Source: Theocolax elegans (Eukaryota > Arthropoda > Insecta > Hymenoptera > Cerocephalidae). From it: DNA of 64,000 nucleotides. The notes beneath the pieces were generated by a model that ran no database searches, was not told where the DNA came from, and saw nothing but the letters and a program-made list of their open reading frames with translations. Below, one piece after another: positions 21,946-31,981 of the stretch. The first letter of the stretch is position 1. Each line of letters starts with the position of its first letter. A program made the position numbers and the translations under genes. Location of the stretch: NCBI GenBank assembly GCA_026168455.1, contig CM047428.1, forward strand, positions 40,042,028 through 40,106,027, in the 5' to 3' direction.

Positions 21946-22639
21946 TATTTGCTTCTTCTATATCTTATATATATATGGGTGGTTCTCTGTGACATCGAAG
22001 ATGAAAAAAATAAATATTGCTATAACTGTGGGAATATGTTTTAGAGGTATCCAGTAGTTCTCCTGAATTTTTTCAGATTTTTTCTGGGCCATTATTTTAA
22101 GTTACAGAGAGTCAAAGTTGACATTTTAGCACTTTTTTGCATTATATGCCCATTTTCATGAATTTTTAGCTCCCAGGGGATGCATTTTTCACTAAAAACA
22201 TAAGTATGACTTTTTTTGTAAAATTTTCCGAACTTTTCATTAAAAATACTTTTAAAGACATAAATGTACGCTGTCACACTCTTGCAAGCCATTTAAACCA
22301 TAAATAGTGAAAATCAGCAATTCTGCTCCGGACTCTGGTAACCTAATACTGTCTAAAAGATGTCTTTTTATAGTCAGAAACTGCCTAAAAATTTCCAGAG
22401 TGGGTCTAAATCATTAAGATCACTTATGGTCAAAATATCCGGGAAAAGAGCCCGAAATATTAATAGAAATGTATATTTGTTGCCTTATAACGATGAATCT
22501 ATTAGCATGATCACTGCAAAAAAATTTGTGCACTTACCTTGGAGTGGTAGAAAAGTATCTTCACTTGTTTCAGTATCCATCTAATCCCCTGTAAGCTGCT
22601 AAAATATAAATATTATTATACAAATTTAAAAAATTAATT
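21946..22639. other. Non-coding stretch
   Basis: AT-rich. A 74-codon frame at 22360-22584 and a 66-codon frame at 22092-22292 (minus) show no family motif and are not called. Nothing else was recognised. Confidence 0.45.
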
Positions 22640-22880
22640 TATATAAAAAATGTCGCTTAATGTAGACAATTACTATTTTAAAACATAAGTTTACGTAAGG
22701 AAATTGTATAAAGAATATCGCTTAATGCAGATAATTTATTATTTGAAAAAATAATTTTTTTATGAGTAAATTATATAACGAATGTCGCTTGATACTAACA
22801 ATTTAAAAAAAATTTTATTTATGAGTATTTTATATAAATAATGTTGCCTTATGCAGACAGTTTGATACTTTATACATTTG
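22640..22880 (+). repeat. Diverged tandem repeat, ~70-75-bp units
   Basis: Four imperfect units around 'atgtcgcttaatg.agacaatt' (near 22650, 22720, 22785 and 22845), each followed by an A/T run. It lies just beyond the 3' end of the decayed Helitron coding region. Confidence 0.65.
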
Positions 22881-23037
22881 TTCATTTTAATCAACTTTTT
22901 TTTGTAACATTTTCAGTTGAAATAATGACATTATAAATATTAAATTAATACTAAATTAAAAAATTTAAATCATTTATATTTTTTTTTTTATTTTTGAGTT
23001 TTTTAATATTAAAAATGAAATTTTTATTTAAAAATTA

Positions 23038-23394
23038 TTAATTATTTTCAAACACTTCAGAAAAAACTACATTAGTCGTACATATTATTGCAGTATCGCT
23101 TAAATCGTTTTCATTTACATTAAGTATTTCTCCTTCTGTATTTGTGACTGTCATTGATGATTTTAAAAATTTTATTTTCAAATTTTTTTCATCTTTAACC
23201 CTTGATAATGCTACATATAATTGACTATGACTAAATACAGGTTTTGGTAAATATAAACCTACTTTTTCAAATGATTGACCTTGTGATTTGTTTATTGTCA
23301 TAGCAAAACTTGGTCTAATAGGAAATTGTCGTCTTACCATATTAAAGGGAATTTTATCCTTTGATGGACTTAAATCTATTCTTAGAATCATTAC
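23038..23394 (-). pseudogene. Helitron helicase C-terminus
   Basis: 117-residue frame: [20 protein letters not shown], then [20 protein letters not shown] (motif V, TINKSQG), [20 protein letters not shown] (motif VI) and [11 protein letters not shown]. This is the end of the Pif1-like SF1B helicase that unwinds DNA during rolling-circle transposition. Motifs I-IV are absent; the left neighbour on the coding strand is the MITE, beyond which the frame resumes much earlier in the protein, so most of the helicase was lost. Confidence 0.8.
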
Positions 23395-23435
23395 GATTTG
23401 TCCTGAATTTTGCCCTGTTATAATTTAACCATATG

Positions 23436-23989
23436 TCGTCGGCTGAGTGGAAGAACAGTCTATCTCGGAACTTGCTTGGAAAACGCCTTATCTCGCGATC
23501 CGCTTGGAAAACGCCCTATCTCGCGCCTCGGTTGAAGAACGCCCTATCTCAAACGAAATTTTTCGCTTTAAAATTTTGTAGTGGCACTACTGCGCAACTT
23601 AAAAATTCTAAGCTTAAAAATCTCATCCGTTCTCGCAACTTTTTTTTTTAACCTTTATTAACTTAAAACATTTTTTAAATTGCACACAGGTCAGCTGATA
23701 TAATAAGTACTTGATACATCGCCGCTGATAGACAGATATAGTCAGAGAAGTCTCTCTTTCTCTGAGAAGTCCCGATAACGCATAAACAATTTTTTTCCGA
23801 ATTTCAAACACTTTACTAATTAATTTATTTTAATGAGAAAGATCGTATTTTTAAGTTGCGCAGAAGTGCCACTACAAAATTTGAAAGCGAAAAATTTCAT
23901 TTGAGATAGGGCGTTCTTCAACCGAGGCGCGAGATAGGGCGTTTTCCAAGCAAGTTCCGAGATAGACTGTTCTTCCACTCAGCCGACGA
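23436..23989. mobile_element. MITE with ~150-bp terminal inverted repeats
   Basis: The left arm begins tcgtcggctgagtggaagaa (23436) and the right arm ends with its complement at 23989. The left arm has an extra ~28-bp duplication (cttggaaaacgcc-(c)tatctcgcg). Inner parts of the arms pair through 'gtagtggcactactgcgcaa' and 'ttgcgcagaagtgccactac'. No coding sequence and no clear target duplication (flanks accatatg and tatagtat). It interrupts the Helitron. Confidence 0.8.
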
Positions 23990-23999
23990 TATAGTATAT

Positions 24000-24296
24000 T
24001 GTTTTAATTCGGTAATAAAGAGTCTGGTAAAAAACCAACTTGTCAATGTTGTTTCATAATTTTTGTTAATTAATTTATGTTCAGATCCTTCTTGAAAATA
24101 AACATATTGTTGATCTTCAAGATGTACAGCCAATCTATATATTGCATGTGACTGAGAGTGCAATTTGAATTCCATCAAATGATAAATAGCCTCGGGCGGA
24201 CAAACGTACCTCGTAGAAATATGTTCTGAGATTTCATCATAATTTGTTATATTTTGTTTTTGCACCTTTTCAACTTCTACATTGTTAGTTTCCATA
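24000..24296 (-). pseudogene. Helitron Rep-to-helicase linker region
   Basis: The frame reads METNNVEVEKVQKQNITNYD, then STRYVCPPEAIYHLMEFKLH, SQSHAIYRLAVHLEDQQYVYF and LTSWFFTRLF. This matches the conserved segment just after the Rep domain in Helitrons (RY.S..EA.WRL..F.MH..SH.V.RL.VHLP..Q.V.F). The start continues the Rep frame across the LINE insertion: both sides share the codons around 'NMETN', duplicated as the LINE target site. Confidence 0.75.
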
Positions 24297-24778
24297 ACTA
24301 CACATCACAGTTCCTCACGGGACACGGGTCTTTTAAGTCTTATCTGCACCGTTTCGGGAGAAGCGAAGATCCGAGATGTAACTGTGGGCTCGAGCAAACT
24401 TCTGACCATATACTCTTTGACTGTCCCCGTGTAGCCAAGAGCAGACAATCACTCATCGATGCGGTTGACAAGTATGGTCACACGTGGCCATGTGATCCTT
24501 CGGTGTTGGTTGATCGCATAGAGATCTATCGGGCGTTTACTAAATTCGCCCGAGAATTCGTTCTCCCCTCAGATCGGAACTCCGAGGACGGTGACAGCGA
24601 TGATTGCGATGTTACTCCACCAACACCAAGTTGGAATGAAAGGGAAAGGTCGAATGTTTCTAGAAAGAGGCCACTTCCCTGGCAATCCAGTGTGAAGCCG
24701 TGTACCAGGATCTCCAGTCCGTACATCGAGCTTGAAAGGCATCCCCAAAGCCGGGATCGCCTGTTTGAACCCGATTAA
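24297..24778 (+). pseudogene. R1-like LINE ORF2 C-terminus
   Basis: Starting at the insertion junction, the frame reads YTSQFLTGHGSFKSYLHRFG, then RCNCGLEQTSDHILFDCPR: the conserved 'LTGHG.F..YL.R.G' and the C.C......H.L..CP zinc-knuckle-like motif at the end of R1-clade ORF2 proteins. A ~100-residue variable tail ends at 24778. The ATG at 24254 belongs to the flanking Helitron sequence, not to the LINE. RT and EN domains are missing through 5' truncation. Confidence 0.8.
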
Positions 24779-25396
24779 GGGAATCGTCAGAACCCTCGAC
24801 TTCGAACGGCCTCATGTGTTAGGCCACCTACCGCAAAACCTCCCCGGGGATCCGGGGAGTAATAGGGAGGCATGTTTCGGCATGTCGAAAGTTGGACCAG
24901 GATGACTTTACTCTGGTACGCGGGGACTGGGTACGAGCCCCACGTTGACGTACCTCTGTGTCGAAAGTGAAACGTTGGCGTGTCCCAGGTGGGTTGGACT
25001 CTGCGTGGTATGTGGTTGCAAGCAGGCTTGACGGGTAAAGCATGGTTGACCCGGATGCCGCTTATGTTCGAAAGCGGAAGACGGTGGGGTGCTAAACACC
25101 GCCGCATCCCTACCGAGGATTACGGCTCTAGGCTAACCGTTAAGTCGAACGGAAACGGCGGGCTGTAGTAAGGAGCTTCGGTACACTGACTAGTGGCCTC
25201 TCATCGGGGTTAACCGATGCCATAGGGGCTCTCATGAGAGTTTCACTTTTCATTGGGGAAGCTTTAGGCACCAACGCCGACAAGGGAAACCGACGAACTG
25301 TGAAGCTTCTTGACGAGGGCTCCGGGGCAGGAAATACTGCGGATTGATGCGGTGACACTGCCCTAAGGAAAGACTCTAGTACAGTCATAGAATACA
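24297..25396 (+). mobile_element. 5'-truncated R1-like LINE inserted in the Helitron
   Basis: Bounded by a perfect 14-bp target duplication tgttagtttccata at 24283-24296 and 25397-25410. Contains the ORF2 C-terminus (24297-24778) and a ~620-bp GC-rich 3' UTR ending ...gtcatagaatac without poly(A). The 3' UTR is shared with the retroposon at 8661-9996. It is far more GC-rich than the Helitron around it. Confidence 0.9.
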
Positions 25397-25410
25397 TGTT
25401 AGTTTCCATA

Positions 25411-27301
25411 TTACTAAATTTTATTAAAGCTGTGTCTGGACCTTTGTAAAGATACTTAAATAAGTATTTTACAGATTTTATTGTACCACATATTTCTATA
25501 TTTATATGACATTCAAATTTAGAAGTAAATGTGGATGATATGGAACAACAAAAGTATTATCCGGAGTTTAGTTTTTGGAGTATATAATTAGTCATCCATC
25601 ATTCCGTCTGCGATAAATAGGATAACCATTATGAGATAATTCTGTTTGTGAAGTAAAACATTTTGGAAAATTTTTTGTGCAATACGTTTTAGTTTCGTGC
25701 ATGGAGACACTATTTTTATTCTGAACTCGACAAGGGCCATGAATCATATTTTGTTTTACTAACTCATATAATCTTGGAAATTTGTTTCTATTAGGAATTT
25801 CAGCACATATGAGATTATTAATTTGATCTGTGTTTTGAATTTTATCTTTTTCATCTAACCATAATAACTTATGAATACGAGGCGATCCGCGTTTTTGAAA
25901 TTCGATTACATAAATGCATGAATTCAATTTACCAAGAATTTCTTCCTGCAGTAACTCGTTCATTAATACCTTTACTTTCTGATCAACTACTCGTACTATT
26001 AGAGCTGGTCTATCGAGTGTACCTTCGTATTCTAATAAGTTTTCTGTAATTTCTTTCCATTTTGGATTACATATCATTGTTACAAAAATGTCCGGTTTTC
26101 CATTATTTTGCATTATGGTTGTTGCATCTAAAAAGTTCTGTTGCATTGCTCTTGGGCTGCCTATAAAACTAGATGGAAAAATAACCATTTTACTAATAGA
26201 AATATTTTCATTACTATATCTATTGTAAAGTTGATCCATTAAACCTTTATATTGTTCTGTTCGTATATTATGTTGATCTTTTCTTATAAAATATAAACGA
26301 TTATTTTCAACTTTCGTCCACAAATTGAGAATATATTGATTCGATAAACTTTTAAGATTTAAACATGGATTAAATTCTTTTCGTATACTAAATCTGTATG
26401 AATAATATTGTAAAGCATTTATATTATCATATTTTCGTTCACCTGAACTTTTCATAAATGGTTCCCAACCTGAATCACCGTATGGAAATATTAATGGATA
26501 TACCATTGGATCAATATCTTTGTTAATAATTGCAATTGTTTGAGGTTTTTTTCCTTTTTGAAAAATACATATATCTCTATTGGAAGGTGATTCTCCAGTT
26601 TCTCCAACATAAACAATTATTACAACTTCATTACAAACCGCTATTTGTGATTTATTTTTTAATGTTTTATCTCTAGTTAAATACATTTTATTTTGTTGAA
26701 CTGGGCGATTTAATTCAGTTGAACGTGCATGTTCTTCTTTTTCGATTTCATGCATCATTTTATATGCATTTGCAAATGGATTTATTTCACATAGTACACT
26801 ATCTAATTCTTGTATTAATTCGTTGTCTAAATTGTTCTGATGACATTGTGGTAATCTATATTAATTTGCTATTTTATTGTCTGGTATATATAATTGGCCA
26901 AATTTTGGATTTTCAGATTCATTTGGATGTACCGCATACGTATTGTGGTAAATTTGATCACAAATTTTTAATACTTGCAGTCCAGCAGTAGTAAAATGAG
27001 CTAATTTTGCACCAAAACTTGCAAATGCTAATAAATTGTTCTAAATTCTTATATTTTGTTTAAAATTTTTATCTTTAATAGATTGTCCTAATAAATAAGT
27101 TTTAAAAGTTTTAGGATACGGAGTTATACTTTCAAGTTTTACTTTGTTTCTATGAAAACAATCGGCATACTTATTATCTTTTTTTATTTCGTTTCTGAAA
27201 TGTATTGCTTCGCAAAACTGACATTCGTAAATAAGTTTTCCAAGGTAATTGCACTCAATTGTAGATTCATAAAATTCTGCCAACTTATGTACTTTGGTCA
27301 T
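25411..27301 (-). pseudogene. Helitron Rep (HUH-type) region
   Basis: One frame, 27301 to 25592, with stops at 27041-27043 and 26861-26863, then a shift into a second frame down to 25411. N-terminal part: CNYLGKLIYECQFCEAIHF (zinc-finger-like) and TFKTYLLGQSIKDKNFKQNI, standard for Helitron starts; then KFGQLYIPDN. Rep proper: MVYPLIFPYGDSGWEP, VIFPSSFIGSPRAMQQNFLD, GKPDIFVTMICNPKW and YVIEFQKRGSPRIHKLLWL. The last is the HUH site, but the first His is Arg here (R-I-H instead of H-x-H). The catalytic tyrosine stretch survives in the second frame: SVKYLFKYLYKGPD. Rep nicks and joins single strands in rolling-circle transposition. The lost His, stops and frameshift make this copy inactive. Confidence 0.85.
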
Positions 27302-27720
27302 TTGTTTTCATTTTTACTTTTAGTTATTAGAATTTGCTTTTTTCTAGATTGAGATACACTACATTTTCGTTTTCGGTCTGTTTCACTCTTCATTTTAAAG
27401 GTTTCATTCTTTTCAACTTCAAATTGAGAAGCCCGAAATTTGTGTGTTTGTTCTGGTTCAACTATTTTGTGTGCCTTAATCATTTGTTTTCTTTTCTCAC
27501 TCTTTATTCTAGAAATTTCTTTTTTTTATCTGCAGATTGTGATGCTTAACCTTACGTTGTCGTTCTGCTTCGACTATTTTTTGTTCTTGAGTCATTTGTT
27601 TTATTTTTTTGTCTTTAATTGTTGCTGATTCTGTATCTCCATCTTCAGACTGAGATGGTCGTAATTTTCTTTTACATTCTGATTTATTAATTTTCCTTTG
27701 TTGTTTTATTTCAAAGGGTT
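27301..27720 (-). pseudogene. Lys/Glu-rich repeat spacer of the Helitron
   Basis: Upstream of Rep, in shifting frames, the minus strand repeats a charged unit three times: QMTQEQKIVEAERQRK, QMIKAHKIVEPEQTHKF and QMTKVHKLAEFYES, each followed by 30-45 Lys/Arg/Ser/Gln-rich residues such as KRKCSVSQSRKKQ. Probably a disordered, basic N-terminal region preceding the Rep zinc finger. Several frameshifts. No known domain. Confidence 0.5.
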
Positions 27721-28056
27721 TGTTTTTTTATAACGTGTAGCTCTTTATTCTGTTGGTTAAAAATTTTTTTTGTTAGTGATACTGTTAAATCTTTAATTTT
27801 ATATATTTTTTTATACTTCTTTGTATCTACATCTTTAATTTGTAGTTTTAGTGTGTCAGCAAAAGTAAGTTTTGTTTTTTGTTTTGTTATTTCTGTTTTA
27901 CTATCATTAATAGTCGTCCGTTTTCTTTTAATTCTTTATGAAATTTGTTATCTTGTTTAATTAAATCGATTGACTTATTAATCAATGGAACATTTAGCAA
28001 TGAATTATGATAAGCAGCCGAATACTCTGATATATTATAATTTTTAAAAACTTGTT
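27721..28056 (-). other. Decayed low-complexity stretch between protease and Rep regions
   Basis: T-rich on the plus strand. Fragments of Lys/Asn-rich frame on the minus strand (LINKSIDLIKQDNKFHKEL) suggest it was once coding and links the protease-like and Rep-like parts. No domain recognised. Confidence 0.35.
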
Positions 28057-28540
28057 TTAATTATGAATTACAATTTGGTTTTTATGACTCTGATTATTTG
28101 GAATAACACTTCTAAAAATAGGAAACATTTTAACTGATTGATTATGGCTTCTCATCATTGATTCATCGAATATTATATTACAAGGACAAACACCATTAGA
28201 AATTGATATTGCGAAAGCTATAGCAAATAAACCACAATTGTAAGTTTGTGATTGATTTTGAGCGTATTCCTGTACAATTGTAATGGATTTTTCATTGGAA
28301 AATAATTTGTTTATGTATTTCAAGTGATCATTTCGAAGACCTGAATTTAAACTATCAAATACATGAATAAATTTTTATCATACCAAATGCAAATCCAGTG
28401 TCCCATATTACTTGGACCACTAAACAATATTTGTATAAATTCTTCATCATAAGAACGCTTTTTAATATTGTTCAAAGCGGATAAAAAAATTGTATCTTGC
28501 ATTTTAAAATGTGGATTTAATTTCATAAATTCAAACATAT
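28057..28540 (-). pseudogene. Ulp1-like (C48-type) cysteine protease remnant
   Basis: Two frames cover the catalytic core of an Ulp1/SENP-like cysteine protease. The first (28538-28347) reads LNPHFKMQDTIFLSALNNI, then GPSNMGHWICIWYD (catalytic His in GHW). After a frameshift, FDSLNSG supplies the Asp position. The second frame (28323-28057) reads VQEYAQNQSQTYNCGLFAIA, then FAISISNGVCPCNIIFDES (catalytic Gln and Cys in Q......NCG). It lies 5' of, and co-oriented with, the Helitron Rep region. A second copy of the same protease sits at 41985-42899. Such enzymes process SUMO or related modifiers; here it may be a polyprotein-processing or host-interaction module of the Helitron, which is inference. 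Confidence 0.6.
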
Positions 28541-28562
28541 GCCTATCAAAGAGGTATTTTGC

Positions 28563-28678
28563 AGCATTTAATTTTGACTTATAGTCAGTTAATCGATAGC
28601 TTTTTTAATTATCTATCTATTCAGATTTGCATTGGACGACAGAGAAACGTGTATGTTTTGAAACAACCCTTAACGTTA
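28563..28678 (-). repeat. ~170-bp AT-rich repeat, partial unit
   Basis: Contains ttttgacttatagtcagtta-atcgatagctttttt and gaaacaacccttaacgtta. The same motifs, mostly in reverse orientation, form the tandem units at 30290-30560, so the non-autonomous Helitron that follows is embedded in this repeat family. Confidence 0.65.
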
Positions 28679-28682
28679 TCTA

Positions 28683-29224
28683 TCTATATTATTAAAAAAA
28701 TTTCGTCGCCATCGCCGCCGCCGCCGCCGCTGTTTCAGAAATTTCTGAAGAATTTCTGGTATAACAAGATACGTCCCTGTGGCCTCATGTGCATATAAGA
28801 TGACGTGTAATCACGTGTTTGTTACGGGTGGTCGCGAAATAGAGAGTATGTTCCATTAGACTCTACAACTATCTATATTATTAAAATCTATATAAGACTT
28901 ATTAAAAAAAATCTATTCTATCTATATTTTTCAAACAGCTGCGGCGGTGGCCATCTATATTATTAAAAAAATTTCGTCGCCACCGCCGCCGCCGCCACTG
29001 TTTCAGAAATTTCTGAAGAATTTCTGGTATAACAAGATACGTCCCTGTGGCCTCATGTACATATAAGATGACGTGTAATCACGTGTTTGTTACGGGTGGT
29101 CGCGAAATAAAGAGTATGTTCCATTAGACTCTACAACTATCTATATTATTAAAATCTATATAAGACTTATTAAAAAAAATCTATTCTATCTATATTTTTC
29201 AAACAGCTGCGGCGGTGGCCGCTG
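28683..29224 (+). repeat. Tandem duplication of the Helitron 5' end, 271-bp period
   Basis: Two near-identical units, each starting tctatattattaaaaaaatt, carrying a (GCC)n run, 'gatgacgtgtaatcacgtg' and ending cagctgcggcggtggcc. Confidence 0.9.
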
Positions 29225-29534
29225 TACGTAAAATTGGAATATACAGGGTGGTCTTTTTCAATCGTATATTTTACAGCTTGCAGGCGTAATGGGATTTATG
29301 TATCAGTGTACGTTCGACTCGAATTGCAGGCTATTAAACATTTGAATTGTAAATTTTAACTCGAGTGAGGGTATCTATGGGTTGTTGGGTCTATAATACA
29401 TGATACATGAGTGTGTGAGATACTGAGTGATTTAAAAGTGTCACCTATAGACAAAATTTTAATAAACAGGGTGATCTTTTTGAATCATGTTTATGCCACC
29501 CTTTATGTATACATAACTTGACAAGTGAAACTTG

Positions 29535-29775
29535 AGTGCATGAGGATGGATAGGTATATGTATGTGGATTTGGAAGTGGATGCAGGTATGTGAGGGTGGG
29601 TGCAGGTAGGTGTAAGTGTGTGTATGGGTTGATGTGGATGTGCGAGGGTAGGCTTGGATGGTTGGATGTGGGCGTGTGTGGGTAGATGTTAGTGTGGGTG
29701 GGTAGATGGGGACGAGTATAGGTAGGTGTTGCGGTGTGAGAGTTGGTGTGGGTGAGTGAATGTGGATATGTCAGC
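29535..29775 (+). repeat. TG/GGTG-rich minisatellite
   Basis: Degenerate repeats of (g)gtgtgggt(a/g)g(a/g)tg. The His/Thr/Pro-rich frame on the opposite strand is an artefact of this composition. Confidence 0.75.
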
Positions 29776-30289
29776 ATATGTGTGATGATACAGAGAGATT
29801 CAAAACTACCATTCAGTTTGCATATATTTTACATTACTATTACATATAAACAGAAGTTATATAATTTATTTTCTATACAGTGTGTGATATCGAATAATAT
29901 CGTTCGACACACTTGTGAGAGAATATTTTCTATTTTCACACTTGTACCGAAAACTACAATTTTCAACCTTTTGATGCAAGTTTATTTTTAAAATAAAATT
30001 TATAATACTATAAATTATAACAAATGTACAATTTTCAAGCCGCAATCGGGGGTTGACGAGCGAAGCAAGTAGGGGGTACCCCCCTAGTATTATATAATAT
30101 AGAGATTATTAATATTATTTAATTTTTTATATTATTTTAATAATCTAAATTTTTTATTTAAATTTAATATTATTTTATAATTTAATTTTTACTTATAGAC
30201 AGTCAATCGATAGCTTTTTAAATCTGTTTTTTAATTAAATCTTAAGGGTTATTTATCTTGTTTTAAACCCCCCTTTATCTGAATTGTTA

Positions 30290-30560
30290 GATAATTAAAA
30301 AAGCTATCGATCGACTGCCTATAAGTCAAAATTAAATAACGCAAAGTACCCCTTTTAGTCGAATAACGTTAAAGGTTGTTTCAAAATATACATGCTTCCC
30401 TTACATAGAAGCTTTCAAGGGTGTGTTGCCTAATTGGAATCCAGCTGAATAGATAGATAATTAAAAATGCTATCGATTGACTTCCTATAAGTCAAAATTA
30501 AATACTGCAAAGTATCCCTTTTAATCGAATAACGTTAAGGGTTGTTTCAAAATATTCACG
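30290..30560 (+). repeat. ~170-bp tandem repeat, two units
   Basis: Units begin gataattaaaaaagctatcgat near 30290 and 30462, and share 'ctataagtcaaaattaaata', 'gcaaagta(c/t)cccttttag' and 'tcgaataacgtta..ggttgt'. A diverged inverted unit lies near 30190-30230 and another at 28563-28678. Confidence 0.75.
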
Positions 30561-30595
30561 TCTTTACGCATTTTATTACGTAAATTTCTGTATGT

Positions 30596-31717
30596 TGTAA
30601 CGGGATGGGTACTGGGGATATTTAAGGTCCACGGTTAGGCCCAATCTGTCCCAACTTACCAACCTTCAGTGTGCAGTCCCACGATGCGGCCGGGAATCAC
30701 TTTGATTCCCGTGCAATGCCGTTAACAACGTCAAACACCTCGTTTGACTTAGATACCGTGTGTTGGGCCCTATGCCCAAAATTGCCAACTAGAATAAACA
30801 CCGGAGAGGGCGGTATTCGTAGGATAGGACGGTAACCGGTAAACTCTATCAACAATCGATATTTTTCGTTAATCGGCGAGAAAGATTATCTCGCCGAGTC
30901 AATTTATTAAATTACCAATTAAATAATAACAAATTAACTATAAATTAACTTTAACAATTTACGGGGAGTCGTACCGATGACTACCCCCGAGGTCAGCACG
31001 AAAAGAATCAGTTAAAATCTATTTAACAGTAGATTACGAGCAACCGATCCGGATATGATCGGCTGCTCAACCTGATGGCATACGTCACACCGTGTGACGT
31101 ATGTATCTCTGACGTAGAGAGCTTTGACGTAGAAACTTCCTACGTCCCGCGCGCCTTCTCTCGTGAAGTGGCTCCCGCGAACCACCGACCTGTTTATCCG
31201 TGCGGGTATTGTCACGAGAGGGGAGAAAGCAGGAACGCTTCCTCACCTGGACCGTACCAGGTAAATCGGGACGCGAATATTAGATAGACACGCGGGTCTA
31301 GACGTGGTGCACCACTTACCGCTTGTCTAAATATCGCGCCTCGGCGGGAAACGACTGGGCAAAGGACAGATAGCTTGTCCTCGTGCGTATCTCTCTCTCA
31401 CTCCAACGGTCGGGAAGGCGGTCGACTATTGGCTTCCTTTTCTCACTGCCCGTGAGACGTGCTGCTCTGCACGCCGACGTGGAGGTTGGTGGGGAGAAAC
31501 CCTCACACCCACACACTAAATTCACCAGTCTTTTATCTCACATTTCCCGTAAAAAATCTCTCGGCAGTTGTCAACACGATGTTGTTGCCGATCGCGCGCA
31601 AACTCTCTCTCGGTACTCTCAGCTGGGCGTGCACGATTCTCGCGTGTTCGTGCGCGCGCCGCGCTGTATATCCTCTTTCGCGTTGCTTACCTGATCGGTA
31701 ACTCGCTTACCGTTACA
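30596..31717 (-). repeat. 3' LTR (1122 bp)
   Basis: Ends in TGTAACGG...CCGTTACA inverted termini. The left 305 bases match the 5' LTR closely and hold two strong hairpins, cgggaatca-ctt-tgattcccg and tcggcgaga...tctcgccga. The remaining ~815 bases (U3 side) have no counterpart in the other LTR. A polypurine tract abuts it. Confidence 0.85.
31079..31146 (-). promoter_or_regulatory. Cluster of CRE-like TGACGT motifs in U3
   Basis: A 25-base near-perfect palindrome (31079-31103, catacgtcacac-c-gtgtgacgtatg) is followed within 45 bases by three more TGACGTA or TACGTC motifs. TGACGT is the core of CREB/ATF sites, so this may be the retrotransposon's enhancer. The function is inferred from motif content only. 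Confidence 0.35.
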
Positions 31718-31727
31718 CCCCCCTTCC
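31718..31727 (-). other. Polypurine tract
   Basis: The minus strand reads ggaagggggg immediately before the TGTAACGG start of the 3' LTR: the expected plus-strand primer for reverse transcription. Confidence 0.8.
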
Positions 31728-31981
31728 AGATTCCACATACACTGTATGTGGACTCTGTTCCTTAAGGAACGGGAAAGAGGGTTAACGAGTTGCTCTTGAT
31801 CAGGTTTATCAGGACGCGAGGAAACTGTTTCAGACGCTTGATCTCCTTGCAGCGGCAGAGCGGACACCTAGGTTCGCCAGAACCTCCCGTTCCGCTCGAT
31901 GAAGGCAGGGGCCACAGGTTAATCTGTATTCAAAGGCAGCCTCTTGGAAGGCCGCCTCAGCCTTCGGCCGCTGCTGGCGCT

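Larger units (their letters stand above)
23038..28540 (-). mobile_element. Decayed autonomous Helitron with two later insertions
   Basis: On the minus strand the parts run: Ulp1-like protease (28540-28057), Lys-rich repeat spacer (27720-27301), zinc-finger/Rep region (27301-25411), Rep-helicase linker (24296-24000) and helicase C-terminus (23394-23038). A LINE fragment (24297-25396) and a MITE (23436-23989) split it. Most of the helicase core between the linker and the tail is deleted. Termini are not identifiable, so the limits given are those of recognisable coding sequence. Confidence 0.75.
28683..30087 (+). mobile_element. Non-autonomous Helitron
   Basis: The 5' end is TCTATATTATTAAAA after an A. 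The 3' end is a GC hairpin, gggggtaccccc (30072-30083), followed by C-TAG at 30084-30087 and then T. Just before the hairpin is 'ttgacgagcgaagcaag', commonly seen at Helitron 3' ends. This A|TC...CTAG|T structure is the Helitron signature. The first 271 bp are tandemly duplicated (28683-28953 and 28954-29224). The interior contains a TG-rich minisatellite and no protein gene. Confidence 0.75.

Noticed and set aside
22360..22584. 74-residue plus frame (MSFYSQKLPKNFQSGSK...)
   Set aside because: No recognisable motif, AT-rich repeat context, no splice or start support.
29445..29777. 110-residue His/Thr/Pro-rich minus frame
   Set aside because: Product of the TG-rich minisatellite inside the Helitron.
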